Of a stretch of 64,000 nt of DNA, positions 49,342 to 57,772 are shown one piece after another. Numbering within the stretch: position 1 is the stretch's first letter; the number at the start of each line of letters is the position of its first letter. Origin of the DNA: Martelella mediterranea DSM 17316 (lineage in GTDB: Bacteria; Pseudomonadota; Alphaproteobacteria; Rhizobiales; Rhizobiaceae); contig NZ_CP020330.1 of the NCBI RefSeq assembly GCF_002043005.1, positions 1,630,001-1,694,000 on the forward strand. The letters run 5' to 3'. The translations under genes and the position numbers were made by a program. The notes beneath the pieces are model-generated. The model was not told the DNA's origin. It did no database searches and was given only the letters and a program-made list of their open reading frames with translations.

Positions 49342-50215
49342 CGGCGTTTTCCGTTTTGGGCGTGAAATGAAGGCTCAGCCAGGAGAGTGCCTCTTCCGGC
49401 GATATGTCGGGGCCTGTGCCGGCGGCTGCCGTTCGTGTGAACATCTTACGGGTTGCGGGAAGCATATAGGATGTGAACCCCGCCTCCTGCATCATTTCTT
49501 CCACGGCTGCGACCTCATGGGTCCGCCTGCCGGCATGTTTGGGGTGGGTGCGCAGCATTTCATCAAGAAATGCCGGCATGTCGATATCTGCGAGGTCGGC
49601 GAGCGCAATGCTCAGCCCGTCGCTCTGGCCGAGCGTGGCTGCGGCAAGCCGGGTTTCGACAAAAAGCGCTTCCAGCCCCTTCATGAACAAGCTGCGCAGC
49701 AGTTTCAGCTGGCTCGCGCTTCCGGGCGCTCCGTCAATGCACGAGATCCGGCAGCCAAGCGGCCGCAGCATGGCGGCGGCGGTTTCTGCCTGCTTTCCGG
49801 CGAAAACCATCGGCGTTGCCAGTCCGCCCAGTCCGACCGCGCCTAGAACCGTGCCATCGATGAACCGCTCGCCAAGGATAAGTGCGCCTTCCTGCATGGC
49901 GCCGGGGGCAGACGAGGTCAGATCCAGAACCGGGCAGGTTCCGGTGCGGGCGGCCAGCTCCCGAATGATACCGAGAGTGGCGGCAGCAGGAGAAAGGATG
50001 ATCACCAGATCGAACGCGCCGAGATCGCCCGGCAGTTTCGTATCCAGAACAATGCCGGCTGCAAGGGCGGTCTTTTGTGATTTGCCATCGGCAAAGGGAT
50101 CCATGGCGGTGACGTCGGCGCCTGCCCGGCGAAAGCCGACGGCATAGGCCCTGCCTGCGGCACCATAGCCCGCAATCAATAACCGCACGGTGTTTGATGG
50201 TTGCAGATCAGTCAA
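49328..50215 (-). CDS. NAD(P)-dependent dehydrogenase with DUF1932
   Basis: This 295-residue protein has an N-terminal Rossmann domain (VRLLIAGYGAAGRAYAVGFR) and a helical DUF1932 domain (SASQLKLLRSLFMKGLEALF) of the 6-phosphogluconate/3-hydroxyisobutyrate dehydrogenase superfamily. DUF1932 members act on phosphogluconate-like or hydroxy acids in catabolic loci. It is the first gene of the four-gene minus-strand cluster and divergent from the third tct set. Confidence 0.85.
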   Translation of the reverse strand: MTDLQPSNTVRLLIAGYGAAGRAYAVGFRRAGADVTAMDPFADGKSQKTALAAGIVLDTKLPGDLGAFDLVIILSPAAATLGIIRELAARTGTCPVLDLTSSAPGAMQEGALILGERFIDGTVLGAVGLGGLATPMVFAGKQAETAAAMLRPLGCRISCIDGAPGSASQLKLLRSLFMKGLEALFVETRLAAATLGQSDGLSIALADLADIDMPAFLDEMLRTHPKHAGRRTHEVAAVEEMMQEAGFTSYMLPATRKMFTRTAAAGTGPDISPEEALSWLSLHFTPKTENADAKA

Positions 50216-50338
50216 GCGAGCCTCCTCCTGAACCTCGTACTCTTTGGCTCACGAAAGAACAAAAATCGAGACAAAAATCAATACGAATTTCTCCCGCTTA
50301 TCGGAAGAGTACCATCGAATGTGAACGGGAACATAAAA

Positions 50339-50365
50339 AATATCTAATAATAACAATTAGATATT
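50339..50365. promoter_or_regulatory. Inverted repeat in the divergent DUF1932 / tctC promoter region
   Basis: AATATCTAAT (50339-50348) and ATTAGATATT (50356-50365) are perfect 10-bp inverted arms around AATAACA in an AT-rich segment. TATAATAATAT just after it can act as a -10 element for tctC. The GntR protein encoded at 53677 is the likely binder, which would link both operons. Confidence 0.55.
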
Positions 50366-50476
50366 ATAATAATATCGGATAGATTCAAAAAAATCTTCCC
50401 AGTTCTCGTCGCTTCAAGTAGGTTAAATTGTATCCAGAAATGCCCGGGAGGAGCCGGGCGACAAGGAGGAAAAAGA

Positions 50477-51433
50477 ATGAAGACACTCGCTATCGCATCC
50501 GCGATTCTGGCTTTGGGTATCTCTGCGGCCCATGCGGAATACCCCGACCGCCCGATCAATATGATCGTGTCCTACAGCGCTGGCGGCGGTACTGACATCG
50601 CGGCGCGCACGCTTGCGCCCTTTATCGAAAAATACCTTGGCGACGACGCGTCCATCGTGGTTCTGAACAAGCCGGGTGCTGGCGGCGAGATCGGCTTCAC
50701 CGAACTGGCGCAGTCCAAGCCCGACGGTTACACGATCGGCTTCATCAACACGCCGAACCTCCTGACAATTCCCATCCAGCGCAAGGCCCGCTATTCGCTG
50801 GAGAGCCTCACGCCGATCGCCAATGTGATCGACGATCCGGATGCCTTCAGCTTCCTGCCAAGCAGCAATATCAAGTCGCTCGAAGAGCTGATCGCCTACG
50901 CCAAGGAGCATCCGGGCGAAGTCACCTACGGCACCACCGGTCTCGGCTCTGACGACCATCTTTCCGCTCTCGAATTCGAGCGGAAAACAGGCGTCAAGCT
51001 GAAGCATATTCCGTTTCCGGGTAATGCCGATGTGCGCACGGCAGTGCTTGGCGGTCATGTGATGATGGCCAGCATGAACATTTCCGAGACGATTGCCGAC
51101 GTCCACGAAGGCAATCTGGTTGTCCTCGGCCAGATGGCGGCCGAGCGCTGGGACGGGGCTCCCGATGTCCCGACCTTCCGCGAACAGGGTTATGATATCA
51201 TTATGGGCTCGATGCGCGGCATCGGCGCGCCGGCCAACCTGCCTGATGATATCAAGGCCAAGCTGGAAGCCGCGGTGAAGGCCGCCGTCGAAGATCCGGA
51301 ATTCCAGGAGAAGGCAAAACAGCAGCATCTGGCTCTGTCCTACCTCGACTCCAAGGATTTTATTGCCGAACTCCAGTCTCTGAATGCAACCTTCGAGGAA
51401 CTGTGGAAAACAGAACCCTGGGTACAGCAGTAA
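50477..51433 (+). CDS. tctC: TctC-type solute-binding protein (third set)
   Basis: This 318-residue protein follows AAGGAGG. The signal peptide ends near AAHAEY (residue 20), and the family core YPDRPINMIVSYSAGGGTDI and VLNKPGAGGEIGFTELAQSK is clear. It brings a carboxylate to TctAB. Together with the divergent dehydrogenase/aldolase cluster it suggests import of a hydroxylated di- or tricarboxylate. Confidence 0.92.
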   Translation: MKTLAIASAILALGISAAHAEYPDRPINMIVSYSAGGGTDIAARTLAPFIEKYLGDDASIVVLNKPGAGGEIGFTELAQSKPDGYTIGFINTPNLLTIPIQRKARYSLESLTPIANVIDDPDAFSFLPSSNIKSLEELIAYAKEHPGEVTYGTTGLGSDDHLSALEFERKTGVKLKHIPFPGNADVRTAVLGGHVMMASMNISETIADVHEGNLVVLGQMAAERWDGAPDVPTFREQGYDIIMGSMRGIGAPANLPDDIKAKLEAAVKAAVEDPEFQEKAKQQHLALSYLDSKDFIAELQSLNATFEELWKTEPWVQQ

Positions 51434-51439
51434 ACATCT

Positions 51440-51463
51440 CTGCGGGGCCTCTGCGCCCCGCAG
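51440..51463 (+). other. Stem-loop after tctC (third set)
   Basis: CTGCGGGGC and GCCCCGCAG form a perfect 9-bp stem around CTCTGC, followed by CATTTCTTCC. It starts six bases after the tctC stop. It may act as a partial terminator that lets only some transcripts reach tctB and tctA. Confidence 0.7.
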
Positions 51464-51484
51464 CATTTCTTCCGGGAGGATGTC

Positions 51485-51943
51485 ATGGAAAGAGCTAAGG
51501 TCGAAACCGGGGCAGCCCTGGTTTCGCTTCTCTTCAGTGCGCTCGGCCTGTTCGAGGCCTGGGGTTATTCCGGCGAAGGCGGAATGATGCCGCGCGCCAT
51601 TATGGCACTGATGGTTGCGCTTTCGGCAATCTGGTGTCTGCAATCCGTCGCCTCTCTGGGGCGTCATCCCGACCGGGTCATCTCGATTACGCCGCAGCAG
51701 TTTCGCGGCGCCGTCCTGTTGACGGTCGCGGGCCTCGGACTCGTGTTCGGCATGCAGTATCTCGGCTTCTACTCGACGGCGATCGTCATTTTGCCGGCAG
51801 TGGCGTATGGCCTCGGCTACCGGGAGCCGAAGGGCCTCGTGATTGCCACGGCGCTGTTCATCGCGCTGCTGATCGTCGTATTCCGCATCTTCCTTGCTGT
51901 TCCGCTGCCTGCGGAACGCCTGCTCTCGACTTTCGGAGGCTAG
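51485..51943 (+). CDS. tctB: TctB-type small membrane subunit (third set)
   Basis: This 152-residue protein follows GGGAGG and has four hydrophobic helices (for example GAVLLTVAGLGLVFGMQYLG). It has the size and place of TctB, between tctC and tctA, one base from the latter. Confidence 0.88.
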   Translation: MERAKVETGAALVSLLFSALGLFEAWGYSGEGGMMPRAIMALMVALSAIWCLQSVASLGRHPDRVISITPQQFRGAVLLTVAGLGLVFGMQYLGFYSTAIVILPAVAYGLGYREPKGLVIATALFIALLIVVFRIFLAVPLPAERLLSTFGG

Positions 51944-51944
51944 G

Positions 51945-53462
51945 ATGGGTCAGGTTTTTCAGCACATCCTCGACGCGATTCCCCTTCTGCTTGCGCCCAT
52001 GACCATCCTGGCGATGATTGGCGGCACGGCGATCGGGATTGCGGTCGGCGCATTGCCGGGTCTGTCGGCGACCATGGGTATTGCCGTTCTCATTCCGCTG
52101 ACCTTCACCATGTCTCCGGTGGCCGCCCTCGGCATGATCGCCGGTATCTATAACGGCGCGATGTATGGCGGTTCGATCCCCGCCATCCTCTTGCGCATTC
52201 CGGGCACGCCGGCCGGCGTTGCCACCGTGTTTGACGGCTATCCGATGGCGCAGAAGGGGCAGGCAAACCTTGCCCTTCGCATATCGCTCGTATCGTCCAG
52301 CATCGGCTCCGCCGTCAGCGCCGTCGCGCTGCTTGTACTTGCGCCGCCATTGTCGATGATCGCCCTGAAGTTCAGTGCCGCCAATTATTTCTGGCTGGCG
52401 ATCTTCGGCATGATGACCATCGCGGTCCTGTTGTCGTCCAATCCGGTCAAGGGACTTCTTTCCGCCGGTTTTGGGCTGTTCGTGGGCATGATCGGCATCG
52501 ACATGCTGACCGGCATCGAGCGGTTCGCCTTCAACAGGCTGGAACTGCTCAGCGGCGTTGACATCATCGTCCTGTTGACGGGCCTTTATGCCATTCCGCC
52601 CGCGATCGATCTGGCGCTGAGCCCGATCAAGACGGATACGGACGTCAGGCCTGTGCAGCAGGGTGATACGGTGCGCTTTCGCTGGTCGAGCCTCATTCCG
52701 GTCTGGATCAAGGCATCGCTGATCGGCGTGATTACAGGCATCATCCCCGCGCTCGGCGGCAATGTCGCGGCCCTTTTTGCGTGGAACGAGCAGCGGCGCA
52801 GCGACCCTGACAAGGAAAAATACGGCAAGGGCGCGCCTGAAGGCATCGCCGCGCCCGAATGCGCCAACAATGCCGATACCGCCGCAACGCTCATTCCGGC
52901 GCTGACACTCGGCATTCCCGGCAGTTCGGTTGCAGCCGTCATCCTCGGGGCACTTCTGGTGCATGGCCTGGTGCCCGGACCGCAGCTGTTCCGGGAAAAT
53001 GCCGACATTACTTACGGATTCATGCTTGCCATGCTCGTGACATCGGGACTGATGCTGCTTCTCGGCCGCTTTGGCGCGCGCGCCTTCGTCAACGTGCTTA
53101 AGATGCCCCCCCAGCTGCTTGCACCGATGATATTCATCCTCGCCACGGTTGGCGTCTATGCCATCCATAACAGCATGTTCGAGGTCTGGATGATGCTCGG
53201 CTTCGGCATTCTGGGCTATTTCATGGAAAAGCTGAACATCCCGACCGCGCCTGCGGTTCTGGCTGTGATCCTCGGCCCCATCGCAGAGGAAAATCTGCGG
53301 CGCGCCTTGCTGATTTCCAACAACGGCGTTATCGGCATTTTCCAGGGAACGATCTCGATCATCCTGATCGCGCTGATCCTCGCAACGACTGTCCTGCCGA
53401 TCCTTAACCGGCTGATGTCGCGCAAGAAGCGCGAGGCTGTCGCCGCCGGTTCGCAAGAGTAG
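51945..53462 (+). CDS. tctA: TctA-type large membrane subunit (third set)
   Basis: The start at 51945 follows GGAGG in the tctB end. The 505-residue protein has GIAVGALPGLSATMGIAVLI, ILLRIPGTPAGVATVFDGYP and GIIPALGGNVAALFAWNEQR, the TctA marks. About 12 helices form the transport channel. A strong terminator follows at 53480. Confidence 0.93.
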   Translation: MGQVFQHILDAIPLLLAPMTILAMIGGTAIGIAVGALPGLSATMGIAVLIPLTFTMSPVAALGMIAGIYNGAMYGGSIPAILLRIPGTPAGVATVFDGYPMAQKGQANLALRISLVSSSIGSAVSAVALLVLAPPLSMIALKFSAANYFWLAIFGMMTIAVLLSSNPVKGLLSAGFGLFVGMIGIDMLTGIERFAFNRLELLSGVDIIVLLTGLYAIPPAIDLALSPIKTDTDVRPVQQGDTVRFRWSSLIPVWIKASLIGVITGIIPALGGNVAALFAWNEQRRSDPDKEKYGKGAPEGIAAPECANNADTAATLIPALTLGIPGSSVAAVILGALLVHGLVPGPQLFRENADITYGFMLAMLVTSGLMLLLGRFGARAFVNVLKMPPQLLAPMIFILATVGVYAIHNSMFEVWMMLGFGILGYFMEKLNIPTAPAVLAVILGPIAEENLRRALLISNNGVIGIFQGTISIILIALILATTVLPILNRLMSRKKREAVAAGSQE

Positions 53463-53479
53463 AAACACGGCTGATCTGT

Positions 53480-53508
53480 AAATGGCCACGCGCAGACTTG
53501 GCCATTTT
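53480..53508 (+). terminator. Terminator after the third tct set
   Basis: AAATGGCCA (53480-53488) and TGGCCATTT (53499-53507) form a perfect 9-bp stem with a 10-base loop, followed by TTGC. It separates tctA from the gntR gene. Confidence 0.75.
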
Positions 53509-53676
53509 GCTTCCAGACTGTGCTAACCTCATTCCCGATCAAGGCTGGACGCCGTGTGTTCGTTCGGGCGCACAAGGGCTGCTTCGGCCGACTGGATTTG
53601 CGCATCGCGCCTTTCGCGGGCCGGTCCCGATTTTCGGGATGACGGCAAGCCGGAGAGCGCGGAGAAGGAAGAGAAG

Positions 53677-54321
53677 ATGAAAGTTTCCGAGGTTGTCTAC
53701 TCCAAGCTCAGGCGGCGGCTGGTTTCCGGATACTATCTCCCCGGCAGCCAGTTAAAGGAGGAGGCCCTTGCCCAGGACTTCGACGTCAGCCGTACTCCCG
53801 TTCGCAATGCCATCGCACGGCTGACATCCGAAGGTCTTCTGATACCCGGCGAAAAGCGCGGCGCGCTCGTGACGCCCTGGGGGATGGAGAACACTGCCGA
53901 TGTGTTCGCGCTTCGTGTCCTTCTTGAAGGGCACGGCGCCTATCTTTGCGCCAAGAAAGCAAGTGACGAGCAGATTGCGGTGATGGAACAGACCTGCGAG
54001 GAAATGGAGAGGCAGTTTTCCGTCAAGGGTGCCGACTGGATCAAGAAGATGGATCAGGGCAATCGCGTCATTCACGAAATGCTCTACGAAGCTTCGGGCA
54101 GCCCCTATCTGAGGCTATCGGGCAAACATCTGCTCGAAGTGCCGCAGGTGATCGGCGGCTTCTTCATTTACGAGGATGCCGATGTCGAGGAAAGCCTCCG
54201 CCAGCATCGGGAGATCGTCAAGGCCATCAAGCTGCATAATGGTGACTGGGCGCGCTCGGCGGTCGCCTGCCACCTGAATGCCGCGCTGGAGCGCTTCAGG
54301 CGGCGAACGTCGGAAGAGTGA
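53677..54321 (+). CDS. GntR-family regulator (FCD type)
   Basis: The start at 53677 opens the GntR domain directly (MKVSEVVYSKLRRRLVSGYY); the longer frame lacks homology. The 214-residue protein has a winged helix (QDFDVSRTPVRNAIARLTSE) and an FCD ligand domain with the metal-binding pattern. It follows the third tct set and probably regulates it and the divergent dehydrogenase cluster. Confidence 0.87.
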   Translation: MKVSEVVYSKLRRRLVSGYYLPGSQLKEEALAQDFDVSRTPVRNAIARLTSEGLLIPGEKRGALVTPWGMENTADVFALRVLLEGHGAYLCAKKASDEQIAVMEQTCEEMERQFSVKGADWIKKMDQGNRVIHEMLYEASGSPYLRLSGKHLLEVPQVIGGFFIYEDADVEESLRQHREIVKAIKLHNGDWARSAVACHLNAALERFRRRTSEE

Positions 54322-54509
54322 TCTGATGCGGTGGATACCCCCATCCAGCGGCATCGCGCATACAAAGCGTCGATTTGCACTTCAAACGGTTCTGCCTCAA
54401 AGCCTGTGATTCAAGGACAGCATTCTCGCCCTCATCAATTCCGGGCCGGCAGGGCCATAGGCATCGTCAACTGAGCGGAATGTGGCACTTGATGTGCGAA
54501 TGACAGGCC

Positions 54510-55035
54510 ATGACAGACCGTGATCCGCGATATCGTCGCCATCGCTTCCCCCTGAAGTCGTTGCCCACGCCGTGTGGCTCTATTTCCGGTTTCCTCTGAG
54601 CCTGCGACTGGTCGTGGGCTTGCTGGCTGCTCGCGGGATCATTGTCTCTCACCAAACCGTCCGGCTGTGGGCGGAGAAATTCGGCCGCACCTTTGCCAAC
54701 GCAATCCGTCGTAAATCGTCCGGTCAGCTTGGGGACAAGTGCCATCTGGATGAAGCCGTTGTTTCAATGCGTGGCAAGACGCACTGGCTGTGGCGCGCCG
54801 TTGATCAGGACGGTTTCGTCTTGGATGTTCTTGATCAAAGCCAACGAAACGCCAAGCGCCTGATGCGAAAGCTCTTGAAGGACCATGGCCGATCGTCGCA
54901 GGTGATGATCACGGACAAGCTGCGACCCTACGACGCGGCAAAGCGAGAAATCATGCCTTGTGTCGAGCATCACTCCCGCAAAGGGTTGAACAATCGGGCG
55001 GAGAATTCTCACCGGCCGGTCAGGCGGCGAAGCAT
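54510..55035 (+). pseudogene. IS6-family transposase, frameshifted and truncated
   Basis: The start at 54510 reads MTDRDPRYRRHRFPL and then leaves the family sequence at a run of five Cs (54548-54552); one more C would restore the usual PPEVVAHAVWLYFRF. The other frame continues from about 54556 with the DDE motifs: CHLDEAVVSMRGKTHWLWRA, then MITDKLRPYDAAKREIMP and NNRAENSHRPVRRR. The last 60 or so residues are missing after 55035. It is inactive. Confidence 0.8.
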
Positions 55036-55089
55036 GATCGATGAAACAGGCCGGTGGCATTGTCTGCCCTCGTTGCAGTTAAGTTTACG

Positions 55090-55146
55090 ATGCCACAGAA
55101 GCAGATCAATGAGTTGCTGCCTTGGAATTATTTCGCCAAGGTCTGA
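55090..55146 (+). pseudogene. IS66 TnpC tail fragment
   Basis: Eighteen codons, MPQKQINELLPWNYFAKV, match the usual end of the IS66 transposase TnpC (INELLPW). Nothing else of the element is evident. It lies against the truncated IS6 gene. The call rests on a very short match. Confidence 0.4.
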
Positions 55147-55437
55147 CCAGAACACCGCATACGGTGATCTGGGGCGATGGAGACCGCTCCTATGGCTGGA
55201 GCCAGCCATAGGCGCTCTGGAAAGCCATCCCCGGCTGCCGGCTCGCCGAAGTGCCGGGCGGCGCGCACAATGTTCAATGGAAAATCCGGAGATTTCAATC
55301 CAATCGTTTCGGACTTCCCGGGCAACTGAAACGACGAGTTGCGGCCGATAGCCGGGACTCAGCCTGTTGACAAAGTCCCCTTTTCCGGCAGAGAGCGTGG
55401 CAAGGTCGTGATGACCCACGAGGTTTGTCAACAAACA
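55147..55437. other. Gene-free stretch after IS debris
   Basis: About 290 bases hold no credible gene. The sequence may include further insertion-sequence ends, but I cannot define any. A palindromic part, TATGGCTGGAGCCAGCCATA near 55191, stands out as a perfect inverted repeat of 10-bp arms. Confidence 0.4.
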
Positions 55438-55462
55438 GAGCCCCGGCAGGTCGCCAGGGCTC
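55438..55462 (-). terminator. Terminator of the sugar ABC transporter operon
   Basis: On the minus strand GAGCCCTGGC pairs with GCCGGGGCTC (one G-U) around GACCT and is followed by TGTTTGTT. It lies about 55 bases after the binding-protein stop. Confidence 0.75.
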
Positions 55463-55517
55463 GCTTCGCAGCGTTCTTCAGGCGGTGGTCGCCTGATACG
55501 CTTGGGAGAATGTCGAC

Positions 55518-56567
55518 CTACTGCCGGTCGGGCAGGGGCATCCAGTCGGGCGTGGCGACATCGGCGTGGGCGAAGGCAGGCAGCTTTTCGCTGAGCTCCT
55601 GCATGTTCTTGATGTCGTCATCAAGAAGCACCTGCTGGGTGATCAGCGTCGGCGGCACGATAACGTTGTGGCCGGGGTCTTCGCCGGCGAGCATCATTGC
55701 CAGCGCGCGGACGGACACTTCGCCGACGACAGCCGGATTGGTGGCCGCGGTGGCGGCCCAGGCGCTGCCGGGTTCGCGCATGGCGGCGATATCGGATGTC
55801 GAGACGTCAGCCGAATATATCTTGATCGCATCCGACATGCCGGCTTCGTCGACGGCGATCTTCACGCCCTTGGCGAACTCGTCATAGGGCGCGAACATGA
55901 CGGTGATGTTCGGGTTTGCCGAGAGAACCGAGCGCGCCTGGTTGGCAACCGAGTTGGCGATCGGATTGTCGAGCGTGCCGAAAGTGGCCACTTCATCGAT
56001 GCCCGGATACTTCTCCTTGAACTCCTGCCAGACCTCGTCGCGGCGGTCGAGCGGCGCGATGCCGGGGACGTAGACATAGCCGGCCTTGAAGCTGTCGCCA
56101 TTGTCCTCGATCGCCTGTTCCAGCGCCAGACGGGCGAGATCATGGTCCGACTGTTCGATCTGCGGAATGGCGTCGTTTTCGACGTTTACGTCGAAGGCAA
56201 CCACATCAATGCCGGCATCGACGGCGCGCTGTGCGGCTTCGCGCATGCTTTCCGTCAGGCCGTGCTGGATGATGATGCCATCAACGCCGAGCGCGATCGC
56301 CTGATCCACCATGTCGGCCTGCAGGGCGGCATCCTGGCGGCTGTCGAGCACGCGAAGATTGAGGCCGAGCGCCTTCGACTGGGCTTCGACGCCAGCCAGA
56401 TAGGACTGGAAGAAGTCGCCGGTCGAAAGATAGCGCACCAGCGCGATGGTGACGTCCTCCGGCTTGTCGAAGGGGGCCGGCATGTCGGCCGCCAGCGCCG
56501 GCATCGCGGCGGCGGAAAGCATTGCGCTCGCCGCCATGGTGTTGAACAGTCTGCGTGTGATTTTCAT
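55518..56567 (-). CDS. Sugar ABC transporter substrate-binding protein (RbsB-like)
   Basis: This 349-residue protein has a signal peptide (RRLFNTMAASAMLSAAAMPA, cut near LAAD) and the type I periplasmic binding fold (FFQSYLAGVEAQSKALGLNL; VDGIIIQHGLTESMREAAQR; DVVAFDVNVENDAIPQIEQS). It binds a pentose-like ligand for the permease and ATPase genes upstream on the same strand. Because mtnK and mtnA lie divergent, the ligand may be 5-methylthioribose or a related 5-deoxypentose. Confidence 0.9.
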   Translation of the reverse strand: MKITRRLFNTMAASAMLSAAAMPALAADMPAPFDKPEDVTIALVRYLSTGDFFQSYLAGVEAQSKALGLNLRVLDSRQDAALQADMVDQAIALGVDGIIIQHGLTESMREAAQRAVDAGIDVVAFDVNVENDAIPQIEQSDHDLARLALEQAIEDNGDSFKAGYVYVPGIAPLDRRDEVWQEFKEKYPGIDEVATFGTLDNPIANSVANQARSVLSANPNITVMFAPYDEFAKGVKIAVDEAGMSDAIKIYSADVSTSDIAAMREPGSAWAATAATNPAVVGEVSVRALAMMLAGEDPGHNVIVPPTLITQQVLLDDDIKNMQELSEKLPAFAHADVATPDWMPLPDRQ

Positions 56568-56659
56568 GTTGTCATTCCTCCACGTCTGAGATCCAGTTTT
56601 AAGATCGCTTGCGCCTCCTCCCGCAGTGCCCGATACCGGCGCCAGTATCGGTCCTGTCG

Positions 56660-56681
56660 ACGGGCGGTGAACACCGCCCGT
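56660..56681 (-). other. Stem-loop between permease and binding-protein genes
   Basis: ACGGGCGGTG and CACCGCCCGT form a perfect 10-bp stem with a minimal loop, without a U-tract. It lies just after the permease stop and upstream of the binding-protein gene. It may stabilise the separate binding-protein transcript or mark an internal promoter region. Confidence 0.6.
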
Positions 56682-56698
56682 TCATGTTCAGTGCCCGG

Positions 56699-57772
56699 TC
56701 AATGCTTGTGCCGGGTCGACAGCGCGAAGGTGAACACCAGCGCGATCACCAGCACCGCGCCCTTGACGAAGTCCTGGGTGTAATAGGGCGCGTTCATCAT
56801 CGTCAGCCCCTGAAGCAGAATGCCGACAAACAGCGCGCCGATGGCCGTGCCGAAGGCATTGGGCTTGGCAGCGCCGAGCACGGCAAAGCCGATCAGCGCC
56901 GCGGCCACCGCATCCAGCAGAAGATTGTTGCCGGAGGCGATATCGCCGCGGCCGAGACGGGCGGCCAGAAGAATGCCGCCGATCGAGGCGAACTCGGCCG
57001 AAATCACATAGGCGAGGATCTTGTAGCCGTTGACCGGCGCGCCGGCGAGCGCTGCGGCGCGCTCATTGGAGCCGACGGCATACATCATCCGGCCGAACCG
57101 GGTGAATTCCAGAAACAACCAGATCGCGATCGCCAGAACGATCAGCACCACAACCGATACCGGTACGAGATTGGGCAGGATGAAATCGAAGCGGTGGCGG
57201 CCGAGCGCCAGAAAGGCGGCGCTGAACGCGCCCTCGGCCTGCGAGCCATCCGGCAGCGTCATGCCGGTCGCAATCGACCGGCCTTCGGTCGGAATGCGCT
57301 GGAGGCCGAGAAGCAGGAACATCATGCCGAGCGTCGCCAGGAGATCGGGAACGCGACCGTAGACGATCAGAACGCCGTTGATCAGGCCTATCAACCCGCC
57401 AATGACGAGGCAGACGGCAACGGCTTCGAACGCATTGCCGCCCATGACCACCATGACGTATGAAGAGGCCATCAGCGCCGTGGTCGCCACCGAGCCGATC
57501 GAAAGGTCGAAGCCGCCGACCACCAGCGTCGCCGTGACGCCGAGCGCCAGAATGCCGGTGATCGACACCGATTGCAGGATGAAGACCGCGCTCTGCGGCG
57601 AGCCAAAACCCGGAGCGGCGATCGAAAACACCAGAACCAGCGCCAACAGCAGCGTCAGAAAGCCATAGCGGATTGCCAGCGCGCGGACATTGCCCGACTG
57701 GCGGCCGCCAGGCTTTTCGGCCGGATTCGCGGCGGTGAGCTTCTGGGCGAGGGCGTTTTCTTTGTTGGTCAT
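56699..57772 (-). CDS. Sugar ABC transporter permease (RbsC-like)
   Basis: This 357-residue protein has about ten hydrophobic helices and the family motifs GGFDLSIGSVATTALMASSY and GSNERAAALAGAPVNGYKIL. It overlaps the ATPase gene by 4 nt. It forms the membrane channel of a carbohydrate importer of the RbsABC class. Confidence 0.92.
   Translation of the reverse strand: MTNKENALAQKLTAANPAEKPGGRQSGNVRALAIRYGFLTLLLALVLVFSIAAPGFGSPQSAVFILQSVSITGILALGVTATLVVGGFDLSIGSVATTALMASSYVMVVMGGNAFEAVAVCLVIGGLIGLINGVLIVYGRVPDLLATLGMMFLLLGLQRIPTEGRSIATGMTLPDGSQAEGAFSAAFLALGRHRFDFILPNLVPVSVVVLIVLAIAIWLFLEFTRFGRMMYAVGSNERAAALAGAPVNGYKILAYVISAEFASIGGILLAARLGRGDIASGNNLLLDAVAAALIGFAVLGAAKPNAFGTAIGALFVGILLQGLTMMNAPYYTQDFVKGAVLVIALVFTFALSTRHKH

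Noticed and set aside
51858..53489. 543-codon minus-strand frame rich in D, R, H and Q
   Set aside because: Antisense to tctA; the charged composition is typical for the reverse of a membrane-protein gene.
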